Part shown: one piece after another, positions 51,480 through 60,940 of the stretch
Layout of the letters: each line of letters begins with the position of its first letter
How positions within the stretch are numbered: position 1 is the first letter of the stretch
From: JAWLDA01 sp041686855
GTDB taxonomy: Bacteria; Bacillota; Limnochordia; DTU080; RSA5
Direction of reading: 5' to 3'
DNA: 64,000 nt
Assembly: GCA_041686855.1 (NCBI GenBank)
Contig: JAWLDA010000001.1
Location: forward strand, 372,001-436,000
Notes under the pieces: model-generated
What the model was told of the DNA's origin: nothing
Database searches by the model: none
The model's input: the letters and a program-made list of their open reading frames with translations, nothing else
Program-made: the position numbers and the translations under genes

Positions 51480-53141
51480 TTAGACGCCGATAGGTTGACG
51501 CTGGGGATCGAGCTTCTCCGGCAGGGGCAGCGGTACATTGATCGACCGCACGTCCACAACCGTCGTCCGGCGGGATTGGAACGCCTGCTGTAGAGTAGGC
51601 GCGAGCTCCTGTGCTTTGTCGACCCGAAAGCCTTCGGCGTCACACAACCGTGCAAAGGCTGCGAAGTTCGGGTTGTTCAGGCCGATTCCGTGTACCGCCA
51701 GCCCACTCCGTTCCATCTCGTGCTCCTCCATGGCCAGAGATTGATTGTTGAGGATGACCACGGTAATCGGCAGGCCGAGGCGGGTCGCCGTCAGTAACTC
51801 GGCCATCACCATCGAGACGCCTCCGTCGCCGACAAACGCGACCACCGGCCTGTACGGATTGGCCAATTGAGCGCCGATGGCCGCAGGCAGACCATACCCC
51901 ATCGTACGCCAATACCCCGATACCAGGACGTCCCGTCGGCCATTCCCGCGGAAATGACGATTAAACCAGAGAACGTGTTCGCCGACGTCGAGGGTGACTA
52001 GTGCGTCGTCCGGCAGTGTCTGCGTGAGTGTAGCCACGGTGAAGGCGGGGTGAATGCCACCCGATCGCTGTGAGGTGGAAGGCGTGGCCTCTCGGGCCAG
52101 TTGCTGGTTCCAGGCGCTCCGCAAATCCCAAATGCGTCGTTCCCATCCCGGCCGTGGACCGGTTGGGACGTGCAAAAGGTGGGGAATGACCTCCTCGACG
52201 GTGCCGGCGATACCGTACGCTCGCCACGCTCCCATGCCCAGATGATCGATGCGGGCGTTGACGTCAATCACGTCCGTCCGTTCCGGCGCGTACTCCTTGG
52301 GCCACCACGTGGTACCCAGCCGCAGAATGCAGTCGCTCTCTGCCAGGACTCGGCTCGACGAGTCCGCGCCGCCCTCGCCGATGCCTCCGAGGACGAGGTG
52401 GTGTTCACCCGGGAACTGTCCCGACGACGCCAGGGAGTAGATGACCGGGGCGGTTAGGTGCTCGGCAAGTTGCAAGACAGCACCCACCGCAGAGCGCGCT
52501 CCGGCACCGGCCAAGATAGCGGGGCGCTCTGCCGCCGCGAGACGTTCGGCTGCCATGCGGATCACATCATCGCTGGAACGAGGCTTTGTCTTGAGGTAAG
52601 GCGCGTACGGTTGTAGCTGTGTTGCGGGAGTGAGTGCGGTCCAAAGGTCTTTGGGAACACTCAGGTGAACGGTGGTGCTCTGACTGAGAGCGTGGCGAGC
52701 CGCCCTACCGAACAAGTCCGTGAGCGCGCTGGGGTTGATCAGTTCAGCGGAGAAATCCGTGACCGCGGAGAGGAGTCTCTGCTGATCGATCATCTGTTTA
52801 TGTGCAGTGCCGACGTAGTAACTCTCGACCTGTCCGGTGATGGCCAGGACCGGTACAGAGTCTGTTTTGGCGTCGGCGAGACCGTTGACAAGGTGGGCGG
52901 CCCCCGGGCCGCTGGTCGCCACACAAACTCCCAACCCGCCTGAGACTTGCGCGTCCGCCTTGGCCATAAAGACGGCAGCCTCCTCGTGGCGTACAGGGAT
53001 GAACCTCATGGCGGAACGCCTTGACAAGCTGGAGATAAGGGGCAGAATGGCGTCGCCGACGACGCCGTAGACGCGTTCGACGCCCCATGCTTGCAGGTGA
53101 TCGAGTATGAGCTCTGCGACGCTCTTGCGAGCAGTCTCCAT
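51480..53141 (-). CDS. thiamine pyrophosphate-dependent enzyme (acetolactate synthase/pyruvate oxidase-like)
   Basis: 553 residues with the three-domain TPP enzyme plan: the pyrimidine domain with catalytic Glu in VRHEEAAVFMA near 52 and ATSGPGAAHLVNG near 78; a central Rossmann-like domain; and the TPP-binding motif FVGDGGVSMVMAELLTATR near 440 with VVILNNQS. Pyruvate oxidase, acetolactate synthase and related decarboxylases share this plan, and substrate cannot be assigned. AGGAGG lies eight bases before the ATG. It follows the FGGY kinase gene on the same strand, with a hairpin just upstream of its binding site. Confidence 0.85.
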   Translation of the reverse strand: METARKSVAELILDHLQAWGVERVYGVVGDAILPLISSLSRRSAMRFIPVRHEEAAVFMAKADAQVSGGLGVCVATSGPGAAHLVNGLADAKTDSVPVLAITGQVESYYVGTAHKQMIDQQRLLSAVTDFSAELINPSALTDLFGRAARHALSQSTTVHLSVPKDLWTALTPATQLQPYAPYLKTKPRSSDDVIRMAAERLAAAERPAILAGAGARSAVGAVLQLAEHLTAPVIYSLASSGQFPGEHHLVLGGIGEGGADSSSRVLAESDCILRLGTTWWPKEYAPERTDVIDVNARIDHLGMGAWRAYGIAGTVEEVIPHLLHVPTGPRPGWERRIWDLRSAWNQQLAREATPSTSQRSGGIHPAFTVATLTQTLPDDALVTLDVGEHVLWFNRHFRGNGRRDVLVSGYWRTMGYGLPAAIGAQLANPYRPVVAFVGDGGVSMVMAELLTATRLGLPITVVILNNQSLAMEEHEMERSGLAVHGIGLNNPNFAAFARLCDAEGFRVDKAQELAPTLQQAFQSRRTTVVDVRSINVPLPLPEKLDPQRQPIGV

Positions 53142-53159
53142 GAATTGTGCCTCCTAATA

Positions 53160-53202
53160 CCGATGTTGGCCTACTTCGAGGAGTAGTCTTTCCCAACATC
53201 GG
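53160..53202 (-). promoter_or_regulatory. nested hairpin just upstream of the TPP enzyme gene
   Basis: Outer arms CCGATGTTGG (53160-53169) and CCAACATCGG (53193-53202) pair perfectly; inner arms CTACT and AGTAG (53171-53175, 53182-53186) form a second stem. It ends about six bases before the AGGAGG of the TPP gene. It could be a terminator for the kinase, an attenuator or an operator. Confidence 0.45.
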
Positions 53203-53290
53203 TCCAGGAGTTCACTTGAGAGAGCACGACTTTATTGGTGAAACGAGCGAGAAACCGAACACTCGCCCGAAGGCGGCGGCGTGGACGGCG

Positions 53291-54811
53291 TCAGCTGTCT
53301 TGCAACGAAAGGATCTCGGAGAAGTGGGGTCTGACGGCGCCGTACAGTCTCTGGTACGCCTCTAAGTGACGCTGGTACTTTTGGTGGTTGTCGAGGTTGG
53401 GCTGGATCGTGCGCTCGACGGGAATCTGGGCTACGAGACTCCGCCAGTCGAGTTCAGGCGCCAGGGCCGTCAATCCAAAAGCGGCGCACCCGATGAGCGA
53501 ACCTTCCTTTTCGACCGGCACCTCAAGGGAGCGTCCCAAGACGTCTGCCAGGATTTGGGGCCACACCGATGAGCCGACGAATCCTCCGGTCACCCGAATC
53601 TTTTGGGGGCGTCCGGCTACCTCCGCGACACTCAAGTAGACCCAGGCGATTTGATAAGCGATGCCTTCCATCGTCGCCCTTACAAAGTGTTTGGCGCTGT
53701 GGTGCAAGCTAAGCCCTGCCAGGTAACCTCTTGCTTCGCCCTGCAGGCCCGGATTACGCTCGCCGGCAAGGTACGGAGCAAAGAGCAGTCCCTCAGAACC
53801 GGGTGGCACCGAGGCGGCCAGCCGATCGAGCTCTTCATGGGCCGCGGCTCCCTCTGCCTGCGTAATCCCGGGGAACGCCTCCCGCAGCCACGCGAGCGAA
53901 CTGGCGCCTCCGTTGATCGCGCCGCCGACAACCCACGTGGTGTCGCCGAGGTAATAACACCAGGTGCGCTGTCCGTCATCGGCTCTTGGAGCGGAGGTGA
54001 ACATGCGCACTGCGCTGCTTGTGCCCACGGTAATAGCCATGTCTCCCTCTTGCACGCAACCGGCGCCCACATTAGCCAAGGGACCATCGCTGCCCCCGGC
54101 GACAACGGGGAGGCGCCCTGAGTCCCACTCCTGAGCGAGTTCGGGCGTAAGCGTGCCCACGACCGTGCGCGGTTCGACCAACTCGGGTAGACGCTTTGGG
54201 GACAAACCCGACTGGTGTAACGCCTTTTCGTCCCACGTGAGATCCGCGATATTTAGCAGTCCGTATCCCGAAGCGATCGCAAGGTCGTCGACGTAGCGAC
54301 CGGTGAGCCGTCCAAGGAGGTACCCCTTAATTGAAGTAAAGGTGGCGGCTTCCTCAAAGATGGTCGGCTGGTTCTCGGCCAACCACACTGCTTTAGCAGG
54401 GAAGTACATGGCGTGAACAGGGCACCCTGTAGCTCGGTAAAGGGCGGCGGCGGTCTCCTTGCCGTTCGCCAAGCGACTGGCGATACGAGCCGCGCGCATG
54501 TCGGCCCAGGTGATTACAGGGGTTGAGGCTCTCTGGGTACGATCAAGGGCGAGGAGGCTATGCATGGCTGTATCCAAGCAGAGTCCGACAACTTCAAGAT
54601 CGTCGCCGCACTCGCCCAACACTTCGCGCACCGCCGCGGACATGGCGGTGAAAATCTCATCCGGATCCTGTTCGGCGTAACCGGGATGCGGAGTGTTGAG
54701 ACGGTAGGGCCGGCTCGCGATGGAATGGACGCGGAGCTCTTGATCCACGAGCCCTGCTCGGGCCGAGCTCGTGCCGATATCGATAGCTATAACTGCCTTC
54801 ACGGGATTCAC
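53291..54811 (-). CDS. FGGY-family carbohydrate kinase (gluconokinase/xylulokinase-like)
   Basis: 506 residues. ATP-site motifs: AIDIGTSSARAGLVD at the start, SDGPLANVGAGC near 243, and VTGGFVGSSVWPQILAD near 410. The overall pattern is nearest to gluconate or xylulose kinases (TWADMRAARI near 105, TSIKGYLLGRLTG near 160). GTG 54811 is preferred because AAGAGGGAG abuts the ATG at 54817 but lies six bases before the GTG. It heads a two-gene unit with the TPP enzyme and is divergent from ahcY. The product would feed the pentose phosphate pathway. Confidence 0.85.
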   Translation of the reverse strand: MNPVKAVIAIDIGTSSARAGLVDQELRVHSIASRPYRLNTPHPGYAEQDPDEIFTAMSAAVREVLGECGDDLEVVGLCLDTAMHSLLALDRTQRASTPVITWADMRAARIASRLANGKETAAALYRATGCPVHAMYFPAKAVWLAENQPTIFEEAATFTSIKGYLLGRLTGRYVDDLAIASGYGLLNIADLTWDEKALHQSGLSPKRLPELVEPRTVVGTLTPELAQEWDSGRLPVVAGGSDGPLANVGAGCVQEGDMAITVGTSSAVRMFTSAPRADDGQRTWCYYLGDTTWVVGGAINGGASSLAWLREAFPGITQAEGAAAHEELDRLAASVPPGSEGLLFAPYLAGERNPGLQGEARGYLAGLSLHHSAKHFVRATMEGIAYQIAWVYLSVAEVAGRPQKIRVTGGFVGSSVWPQILADVLGRSLEVPVEKEGSLIGCAAFGLTALAPELDWRSLVAQIPVERTIQPNLDNHQKYQRHLEAYQRLYGAVRPHFSEILSLQDS

Positions 54812-54817
54812 GTGCAT

Positions 54818-55060
54818 CTCCCTCTTAAAATGATGCCAAGCCTAAGGTTTCCGGCGCTACGTGTCGTTTAGACCCCGAAAACGATGTGCCGGCTGCAGCG
54901 AAGTCCTTCCTCGCGCTGGGGGAGACTCCCTGCTCCGGCGAGATGAGTCGCTGCGTTGGGAGAGAAAAGGCCCGCGGCGCGTGTAGAGGGCTTATACGAT
55001 TGGAGGCAGAATAAAGAGACGAACATTTTGAGGGGCAGCTTGGGCGAGAGGAGCCAAGAG
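54818..55060. other. 243-base region between divergent FGGY kinase and ahcY
   Basis: This should contain two promoters. I looked for SAM-I, SAM-II and SAH riboswitch cores and T-box motifs ahead of ahcY and found none that convince. Several GC-rich inverted segments occur (for example around GGAGACTCCCTGCTCC), but no clear element can be named. Confidence 0.4.
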
Positions 55061-56317
55061 ATGCTTGGTGATTGCCACGATCGGGGCCTAGCTGAGTCGG
55101 GCCGCCGCCGTATCGAGTGGGCGGACGGACAGATGCCGGTGCTCCGCCAAATACGCGAGGACTGGGAGCAAACCCGTCCTCTGACCGGGGTGCGCGTCGC
55201 CGCGTGCCTACATGTAACGACAGAGACGGCCAACTTGATGCGGACGTTAAAGGCGGGGGGAGCCGAAGTAAGGCTATGTGCGTCGAATCCACTCAGCACG
55301 CAGGACGCGACCGCCGCGGCGCTCAACGAAGTGTACGAGATCCCGACGTACGCTATTCGCGGTGAGGACTCCGACACTTACTATCGCCACATCAACAGCG
55401 TGCTGGATGTCAAACCCCACATTACGATGGACGACGGCGCAGACCTCGTCAACGTCTTGCACACAAAGCGGGAGGCTCTCATCGCCGACGTCATCGCCGG
55501 GACCGAGGAGACGACGACCGGCGTCATTCGACTCAAAGCGATGGAAGAGAAGGGATATTTGCGTTTCCCGGTCGTCGCGGTGAACGACGCGCTGACAAAG
55601 CACATGTTCGACAACCGCTACGGCACGGGACAGTCGACCTTGGACGGCATCCTTAGAGCGACAAATTACCTCATCGCCGGCACTGTCTTTGTTGTGATCG
55701 GCTACGGTTGGTGTGGCCGCGGGTTGGCTATGAGAGCGCGCGGCATGGGGGCACGCGTCGTCGTTGTCGAGACGGATCCGTTGCGGGCGCTCGAGGCAGT
55801 GATGGAAGGGTACCAAGTGACCACAATGGAAGAGGCGGCGCAGCTCGGCGACATCTTTGTCACCGTGACCGGCAACCGCCATGTGATCGATGTTGCGCAC
55901 TTTCAAGCGATGAAGGACGGCGCAATCGTCGCCAACTCCGGCCACTTCGACGTTGAGATCAATGTCGAGGGCTTGTTGCCGCTTGCCAAGAGCGTACGGG
56001 AGGTGCGGCCCGACGTCGACGAATACGCACTGGAAGATGGCCGGCGCATTCGACTTCTGGCCGACGGGCGCCTCGTTAACTTGGCCTGTGCCGAAGGGCA
56101 CCCGGCACACGTGATGGACATGAGCTTTGCGAACCAGGCCCTCGCGGCCCACTGGTTAGCTGTCACGCGGCCGGAGTTGGAGCGGCGGGTGTATGCTGTT
56201 CCACGTGACATCGACCAGGAGATCGCCCGCCGTAAGCTCGAATCCATGGGCATTGTGATTGGCCGTTTAACCCGTGAGCAGGAGGAGTACCTCTCCAGTT
56301 TCGACATCGGAACGTGA
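55061..56317 (+). CDS. ahcY: adenosylhomocysteinase
   Basis: 418 residues. SAH hydrolase splits S-adenosylhomocysteine to adenosine and homocysteine with bound NAD. Seen are LHVTTETANLM near 50, GGAEVRLCASNPLSTQD near 67, the catalytic-region HITMDDGADLVNVLH near 124, GTGQSTLDGILRATN near 188, NAD loop VIGYGWCGRG near 212, and NLACAEGHPAHVMDMSF near 345. The C-terminal extension is the short bacterial type. ATG 55061 has GAGAGGAG about eight bases upstream; the earlier frame from 54956 lacks support. It precedes a MetF-like gene, so both serve the methyl cycle. Confidence 0.96.
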   Translation: MLGDCHDRGLAESGRRRIEWADGQMPVLRQIREDWEQTRPLTGVRVAACLHVTTETANLMRTLKAGGAEVRLCASNPLSTQDATAAALNEVYEIPTYAIRGEDSDTYYRHINSVLDVKPHITMDDGADLVNVLHTKREALIADVIAGTEETTTGVIRLKAMEEKGYLRFPVVAVNDALTKHMFDNRYGTGQSTLDGILRATNYLIAGTVFVVIGYGWCGRGLAMRARGMGARVVVVETDPLRALEAVMEGYQVTTMEEAAQLGDIFVTVTGNRHVIDVAHFQAMKDGAIVANSGHFDVEINVEGLLPLAKSVREVRPDVDEYALEDGRRIRLLADGRLVNLACAEGHPAHVMDMSFANQALAAHWLAVTRPELERRVYAVPRDIDQEIARRKLESMGIVIGRLTREQEEYLSSFDIGT

Positions 56318-56379
56318 TTTGCCGAAGCCGTCCCCAGGCGGAGTGTTTTTCGTGGGATGGCGTTGAAAGGTGAGCCGGA

Positions 56380-57144
56380 GTGAATCTATCTATCGAACTC
56401 GTCCCGCGCAGGGTCGAGGAGCTGGTTGCTGAAGCAGGGACGATCGCACGTCGGTTTGAACAGGTCGCTTGGCTCAATATACCTGATATTCGAGCCCTCT
56501 CGGTCCGCAGTCACGACGCGGCGTATGCAGCCGTGGAGGTGCCGCTGCGCGTCATCCCACACATCCGGGCTCGAGACCGGGAGATCGGGGCGACATTGGA
56601 AATCTTAAGGGCCCTCTCGAATGCCGGGATCACCGACGCGCTGATCGTCACGGGCGACCGGATTGAACAGGATCCCCAGGCGGAGCACGCAACGTCCTTG
56701 GACGTCATCCGGGCGGCCGAGAGGGACGAGGTGCCCATTGCACTGTGGGCGGCCTTTGATCCGTATCGCGGCGAGATGCGGGCGGAGTTTGAGTACGTCC
56801 AAAGTAAGATGGAAGCTGGCGCCGTGGGGCTCTTCACCCAACCTTTCTTTGATGTTCGGCTGGCTGAGATGTGTCTGGAGCAGCTTGAGGAGATTCCGAC
56901 GTTCATCGGCATCTCACCGGTGACGACGGATGCGAGCCGGCGCTATTGGGAGCGGACCAATCGAGTCGTCTTCCCTCCAAGCTTTGTGCCGACCCTTGAG
57001 TACTGCACGAAATTGAGCGTAGACTTGTTGGCAGCTGCCGAAGCACACGACCAGCACGCTTATTTGATGCCGATCAAGGTCGATCCCGTCACTTATTTGG
57101 AGAGTGTCTTCAATCTGCGTAGCGCGACTCAGACCGTGTCCTAA
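56380..57144 (+). CDS. metF: methylenetetrahydrofolate reductase-like protein (short MetF)
   Basis: 254 residues, about 40 shorter than E. coli MetF. The barrel motifs are recognisable: SIELVPRR in place of the SFEFFPP start, RVIPHIRARDRE near 45, LIVTGDR near 88, and GAVGLFTQPFFDVR near 148. It would reduce methylene-THF to methyl-THF using a flavin. GTG 56380 has AAAGGTGAG six bases upstream. It follows ahcY by 62 bases in the same direction and ends before a strong terminator. The short length leaves room for a variant that needs a partner subunit. Confidence 0.85.
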   Translation: MNLSIELVPRRVEELVAEAGTIARRFEQVAWLNIPDIRALSVRSHDAAYAAVEVPLRVIPHIRARDREIGATLEILRALSNAGITDALIVTGDRIEQDPQAEHATSLDVIRAAERDEVPIALWAAFDPYRGEMRAEFEYVQSKMEAGAVGLFTQPFFDVRLAEMCLEQLEEIPTFIGISPVTTDASRRYWERTNRVVFPPSFVPTLEYCTKLSVDLLAAAEAHDQHAYLMPIKVDPVTYLESVFNLRSATQTVS

Positions 57145-57210
57145 CTCAGGGGGTTCCTGCAGACGCCGGGCCCGTGCGATCCCAAGTTTCAATATAATTG
57201 GAACGTCCCC

Positions 57211-57260
57211 AATAAAGGAAGGTCCCCAGGCTTCTGTAGCCCAGGGACCTTCCTTTATTT
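57211..57260. terminator. strong bidirectional terminator
   Basis: A 16-base perfect stem (57211-57226 with 57244-57259), extended by AGGCT-type inner pairing. It has T-rich sequence on the plus side (TTTATTTAAT) and on the minus side (TTTATTGGGG). It ends the ahcY-metF unit and may also serve the minus-strand Gln-rich gene. Confidence 0.9.
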
Positions 57261-57366
57261 AATCTGCGACCTCCACACCCGAGATAACAACTCGCAGTCG
57301 GGTGACTTTAGCGCTCATTATTTCACCAGAGCGCCGTCTATATGATGCTCTATCCTCTCCGCCGAC

Positions 57367-57684
57367 CTATACTCGCGGAAAGCCCGAACCCAACGGCTGT
57401 AGCTGAGCTTGGCTCTGGAAATGCGGCTGCGCTTGAAACTGGGGTTGCGCTTGAAACTGCGCCCCCGCCTGATACTGCTGCGCCTGATTCGACTGTATCA
57501 ATTGGTTGGATAACTGGCGCAGTTGCTGCGCCGCGTACTGCTCATCAGCCTGAATCTGCTGAAGCATCTGAGCGTGGCGCGACTCGGCTTGTTCCAGCTG
57601 ATTCAAGATCTGCTGAATCTGGTGTACGTTTGGGTTCTGGTGGCCGAACTGCTGGTTGTATTGCCCTTGGGAGAGCGTGGACAC
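57367..57684 (-). CDS. glutamine-rich low-complexity protein, 105 aa
   Basis: 105 residues, more than a quarter glutamine. The middle is a predicted coiled-coil helix (QQILNQLEQAESRHAQMLQQ). The C-terminal third is a degenerate repeat of QAQPQF/QAQPHF/QSQAQL. No signal peptide or membrane segment. GTG 57684 has AAAGGGG about 11 bases upstream. I know no family; similar Gln-rich small proteins occur as spore or coat-like components in Bacillota, but that is only an analogy. It is followed by the strong hairpin at 57211-57260 and preceded by the permease gene. Confidence 0.65.
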   Translation of the reverse strand: MSTLSQGQYNQQFGHQNPNVHQIQQILNQLEQAESRHAQMLQQIQADEQYAAQQLRQLSNQLIQSNQAQQYQAGAQFQAQPQFQAQPHFQSQAQLQPLGSGFPRV

Positions 57685-57762
57685 GGCTTTAGATGTCCCC
57701 TTTCAAGGCTTGGAGTTCGCTTACGCCTAGTATGATGGACCTCAACACCGAGAAATATCGGC

Positions 57763-59064
57763 TCAATGGCTGGTAAACCTGGGTTTGGCGAACAAGCGGT
57801 AGACCAATCCCGGCGTCAGTAATATGAGGCCCCAAAGAGCGTCGTGGAGTTGAACTTTGCTCAATAAAAAGAGGTTGGCGCCTGCCGCACACACGGGCAA
57901 AAAGAGGCCGCCGGGGACGCGAAAGGTGGGGCGGTACGATGGGCGTTGACGCAGCCTCACAACGGCGAAGTTGATGATGACGAACGGATAAAGATGGAGA
58001 AAGCCGGCCGCCCCCGCCAGTTGCCGCACATCTTGGGGTAGGAGCGCCAGATAGAGAAGGAGGCCGGTGGCTAAGACAGCAGCGTGTGGAGAGTGCCAGC
58101 GAGGGTGCACAGATCCCAAGCGCGCCGGCAGTAGTCCGTCCCGTGCCATGGCCCAGCCGACGCGTGAAGAGGCCATGATCGATGTATTGGCGGATGAGAC
58201 GGTGGCGAGCAGTCCGGCGAGTATGATCAGCGCCGCGCCCCACGGTCCGAGTGCAATCCGGGCGGCGTCGGCAATCGGTGTAGGGGACTCGCCCAAGTCG
58301 AAGTGAGAGATGGTGCCGGTGGCTGCGTAGAGGATGATGACGTAGAGGCAGATGACACTTACGACCGAGAGGAGTGTTGCCAATGGAAGGTCTCGGCGGG
58401 GGTTCTTCATCTCTTCGGCCGCGGTCGCTACCAACTCAAATCCCAAGAACGAGACGAAGACGATTGACGCGGTGTCGAGGACGGGACTCCAGCCGTAGGG
58501 GAAGAAAGGGTCGTGAAGGGTGGTGTCGATCCGGCCCCAACTCCCGGCGAGGTAGTAGGCGAGGATCCCCAAGAGGAGTACCACCAACGCATTCTGTAAC
58601 TTTCCGGCTCCGGCGGAGCCGATCATGTTGGTGCCGATCAAGGCGAGAGCGATGAGCCCTGCGCTCAGCTGAGGTGAGGCGATTGGAACGAGGAAGGTGA
58701 GGTACTGAGCGAATCCGGTACAGTAGAACGCGGTCGCCAAAGCCAAGCCGACCCAGAGGCTCCAACCGACAAAGAAGCCCCAGGATTCACCGAACGCCTC
58801 CTTAACGAAAACGTACGGCCCGCCGGCCTGCGGCATGGCCGTCGCCAACTCGGCGAAGCAGAGTGCCGTGAGGAGGACGGCTCCTCCGGCCAACGCGAAG
58901 GAGACGACCGCCGCCGGACCCGCCATCTGCGCGGCGCTACCGGAGAGCACAAAGATGCCGGCGCCGATCATACTACCGACGCCTATGGTGAGGGCTTCAA
59001 TAAATCCAAGATTCCGTCCCAGGTGGGCCACTGTAAGGGGAGTGCTCCTTTCCGAATCATTCAT
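57763..59064 (-). CDS. APC-family amino acid permease
   Basis: 433 residues from ATG 59064, with about twelve membrane segments. The APC signature is near the N-terminus (ALTIGVGSMIGAGIFVLSG). PQAGGPYVFVKEAFGE and FVSFLGFELVATAAEEMKNP (the TM6 region) also fit. It imports an amino acid or polyamine. The start is unclear: ATG 59064 has no binding site, and GTG 59031 lies 13 bases after AAAGGAG and would give MAHLGRNLGF. It is divergent from ddl across a long non-coding stretch. Confidence 0.88.
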   Translation of the reverse strand: MNDSERSTPLTVAHLGRNLGFIEALTIGVGSMIGAGIFVLSGSAAQMAGPAAVVSFALAGGAVLLTALCFAELATAMPQAGGPYVFVKEAFGESWGFFVGWSLWVGLALATAFYCTGFAQYLTFLVPIASPQLSAGLIALALIGTNMIGSAGAGKLQNALVVLLLGILAYYLAGSWGRIDTTLHDPFFPYGWSPVLDTASIVFVSFLGFELVATAAEEMKNPRRDLPLATLLSVVSVICLYVIILYAATGTISHFDLGESPTPIADAARIALGPWGAALIILAGLLATVSSANTSIMASSRVGWAMARDGLLPARLGSVHPRWHSPHAAVLATGLLLYLALLPQDVRQLAGAAGFLHLYPFVIINFAVVRLRQRPSYRPTFRVPGGLFLPVCAAGANLFLLSKVQLHDALWGLILLTPGLVYRLFAKPRFTSH

Positions 59065-59513
59065 GTGTATGTGGCGCGCGAAGCGGGACATGCGTCCGCT
59101 GCTGATCTGGACTGCACGAAACTTTTCCGCAAAGGATATGGAAGTAATTGGTCCCCCCCGATCAGTATGGCCGTGGGTCCCCGGGGAGAAGATGATAGCG
59201 AGAGGTGGACAGCGACTCTTGCCGCTCGAGGCAAGCGCCCTCCGGGGCGATCGATTCGTCGAGACGCCGTCCATCTCTCACCAAGGAGAGCGGGCATTCT
59301 CGTCGCGATGGAAGTCACATCCACGATGTGATTTCGGTACATGCCGTGACGATGTGCCCGTTCTCCTTTTTGTTCTGCGAGGGAACGAAAGGCTCTCTCT
59401 GGAATATGAATTCAGCGCGTGAGCATAGGTAGCAACTAAGGCTCCGCGCGCTTGCTCTTTGGTTCGAGACGCGAGGGGTCGCGGGGAACGGATTCTTGGG
59501 AGGGTCTTACGAG
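59065..59513. other. 449-base region without a recognised gene
   Basis: It separates the divergent permease and ddl genes and should hold both promoters. Open frames here (for example 59061-59342 and 59205-59432) have no binding site and no family resemblance. I see no T-box, riboswitch or tRNA. Confidence 0.5.
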
Positions 59514-60644
59514 GTGAAAAAGAGATTGCGCGTCGGCGTGCTCTTCGGCGGTCGTTCAGAGGAGCACGAGGTGAGTCTGATGTCGGCTGAGTCGATCATG
59601 CGAGCCATTGACCCCGAGCGATATGAGATTGTTCCCATCGGTATCGGCAAGAACGGTACGTGGTTGACCGGAGCCGACCCACTGGCGTCGTTACAGGCAG
59701 CTGCCCAGAGCGCCCTCCCGACAGGCTTGATCCCCTCACAACTCATAGCGGACCCTCAAAATCCGGGCGTGGCTCCGCTGAGGTCGGGGAGGTTGGCCTT
59801 GGATGAACGGGAACCGATCGATCTCTTCTTTCCCGTGTTACACGGACCTTTCGGCGAAGACGGCACCATCCAAGGGCTGCTGGAGATAGCAGGCGTCCCG
59901 TACGTGGGGTCAGGCGTGGCCGCTAGTGCTGTCGGTATGGATAAAGCGTTGATGCGAGACGTCTTTCGCGCACACGGTCTGCCTTTACTTGATTGGGTTG
60001 TCGTGATGCGCCATGAGGTTGAAGCGAACCTGCAAGACGTGCTGGGACGCGTCGAGGCGGCGCTCCCTTACCCGTGTTTCGTCAAGCCGGCCAACTTAGG
60101 ATCGAGTATCGGCATCTCTAAAGCAGACGCGCGGGACGGGCTTATCCGAGCTCTCAACCAAGCGGCGCGATTTGATCGCAAGCTCGTGGTCGAGCGGGGT
60201 GTGTCGGGGTGGCGCGAAGTGGAGTGCGCAGTCCTCGGCAATGACCGGCCGCACGCTTCGATCGTCGGAGAGATCGTTCCCGGGGGCGATTTTTACGACT
60301 ACAAGGCGAAGTACGTTGACGACACCTCCCAGCTGATTATACCTGCGCGGATCTCGGAGAAGACGGCACGACGCGTGCAACAGCTTGCGATCGACGCATT
60401 CACCGCCATCGACGCGGCCGGTCTCTCACGGGTTGATTTCTTTGTTCATCCCGAGAGCGAAGAGGTGTATCTCAATGAGATCAACACGCTCCCTGGTTTC
60501 ACCCGCATCAGCATGTACCCTAAGTTGTGGGAGGCCAGCGGCATCGGTTACGCAGAGTTGGTCGACCGCCTGATCGCGCTGGCTCTCGAACGACACCAGG
60601 ACAAGCAACGTTCGTTGACGTACAACGATGGGAGCGAGGCATGA
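59514..60644 (+). CDS. ddl: D-alanine--D-alanine ligase
   Basis: 376 residues. Ddl joins two D-alanines for peptidoglycan. Motifs: VLFGGRSEEHEVSLMSAES at the start, VLHGPFGEDGTIQG near 112, the ATP-grasp loop KPANLGSSIGISKA near 194, and LNEINTLPGFTRISMYP near 320 with metal ligands. GTG 59514 has GGGAGGG nine bases upstream and gives the usual VKKRLRVGV start. Its stop overlaps the next gene (ATGA). Confidence 0.95.
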   Translation: MKKRLRVGVLFGGRSEEHEVSLMSAESIMRAIDPERYEIVPIGIGKNGTWLTGADPLASLQAAAQSALPTGLIPSQLIADPQNPGVAPLRSGRLALDEREPIDLFFPVLHGPFGEDGTIQGLLEIAGVPYVGSGVAASAVGMDKALMRDVFRAHGLPLLDWVVVMRHEVEANLQDVLGRVEAALPYPCFVKPANLGSSIGISKADARDGLIRALNQAARFDRKLVVERGVSGWREVECAVLGNDRPHASIVGEIVPGGDFYDYKAKYVDDTSQLIIPARISEKTARRVQQLAIDAFTAIDAAGLSRVDFFVHPESEEVYLNEINTLPGFTRISMYPKLWEASGIGYAELVDRLIALALERHQDKQRSLTYNDGSEA

Positions 60645-60940
60645 TGGGTGGACTGCGACGCATCGCGCGCCTGTTGCGTAAATGGGGGCCACCGATCGCT
60701 TTGGGAGGATGGGCCGTTCACTTTTATACGACGGTCACCGGGTATGCTATTCCGGCCTTTGGACCCGTGGAGAGCCACCTCACCGCTTACCGCGGCGAGG
60801 TGCTCGCGCAACTCGGGTTGGGCGCGGCGCTCCTCCTTGTTTGGGCCGCTTCGTGGGTCGTCGACCGCAGACGTCCCAGCTCCCGGTCGCCTCAAACGTT
60901 GGGGACCAAATCTCAGGAGAAACGCAGAGCGCTTCAGTAA
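60641..60940 (+). CDS. small membrane protein coupled to ddl, 99 aa
   Basis: 99 residues with a basic start (MMGGLRRIARLLRKW), two hydrophobic segments (about 17-34 and 56-72) and a basic tail (DRRRPSSRSP). The ATG overlaps the ddl stop, so it is translationally coupled. I do not recognise a family. The pattern positive-inside, two helices, positive tail suggests an inner membrane hairpin with both ends in the cytoplasm, perhaps linked to envelope assembly. Confidence 0.7.
   Translation: MMGGLRRIARLLRKWGPPIALGGWAVHFYTTVTGYAIPAFGPVESHLTAYRGEVLAQLGLGAALLLVWAASWVVDRRRPSSRSPQTLGTKSQEKRRALQ

Noticed and set aside
54818..55060. SAM or SAH riboswitch upstream of ahcY
   Set aside because: No recognisable core sequence or pairing pattern was found in the leader.
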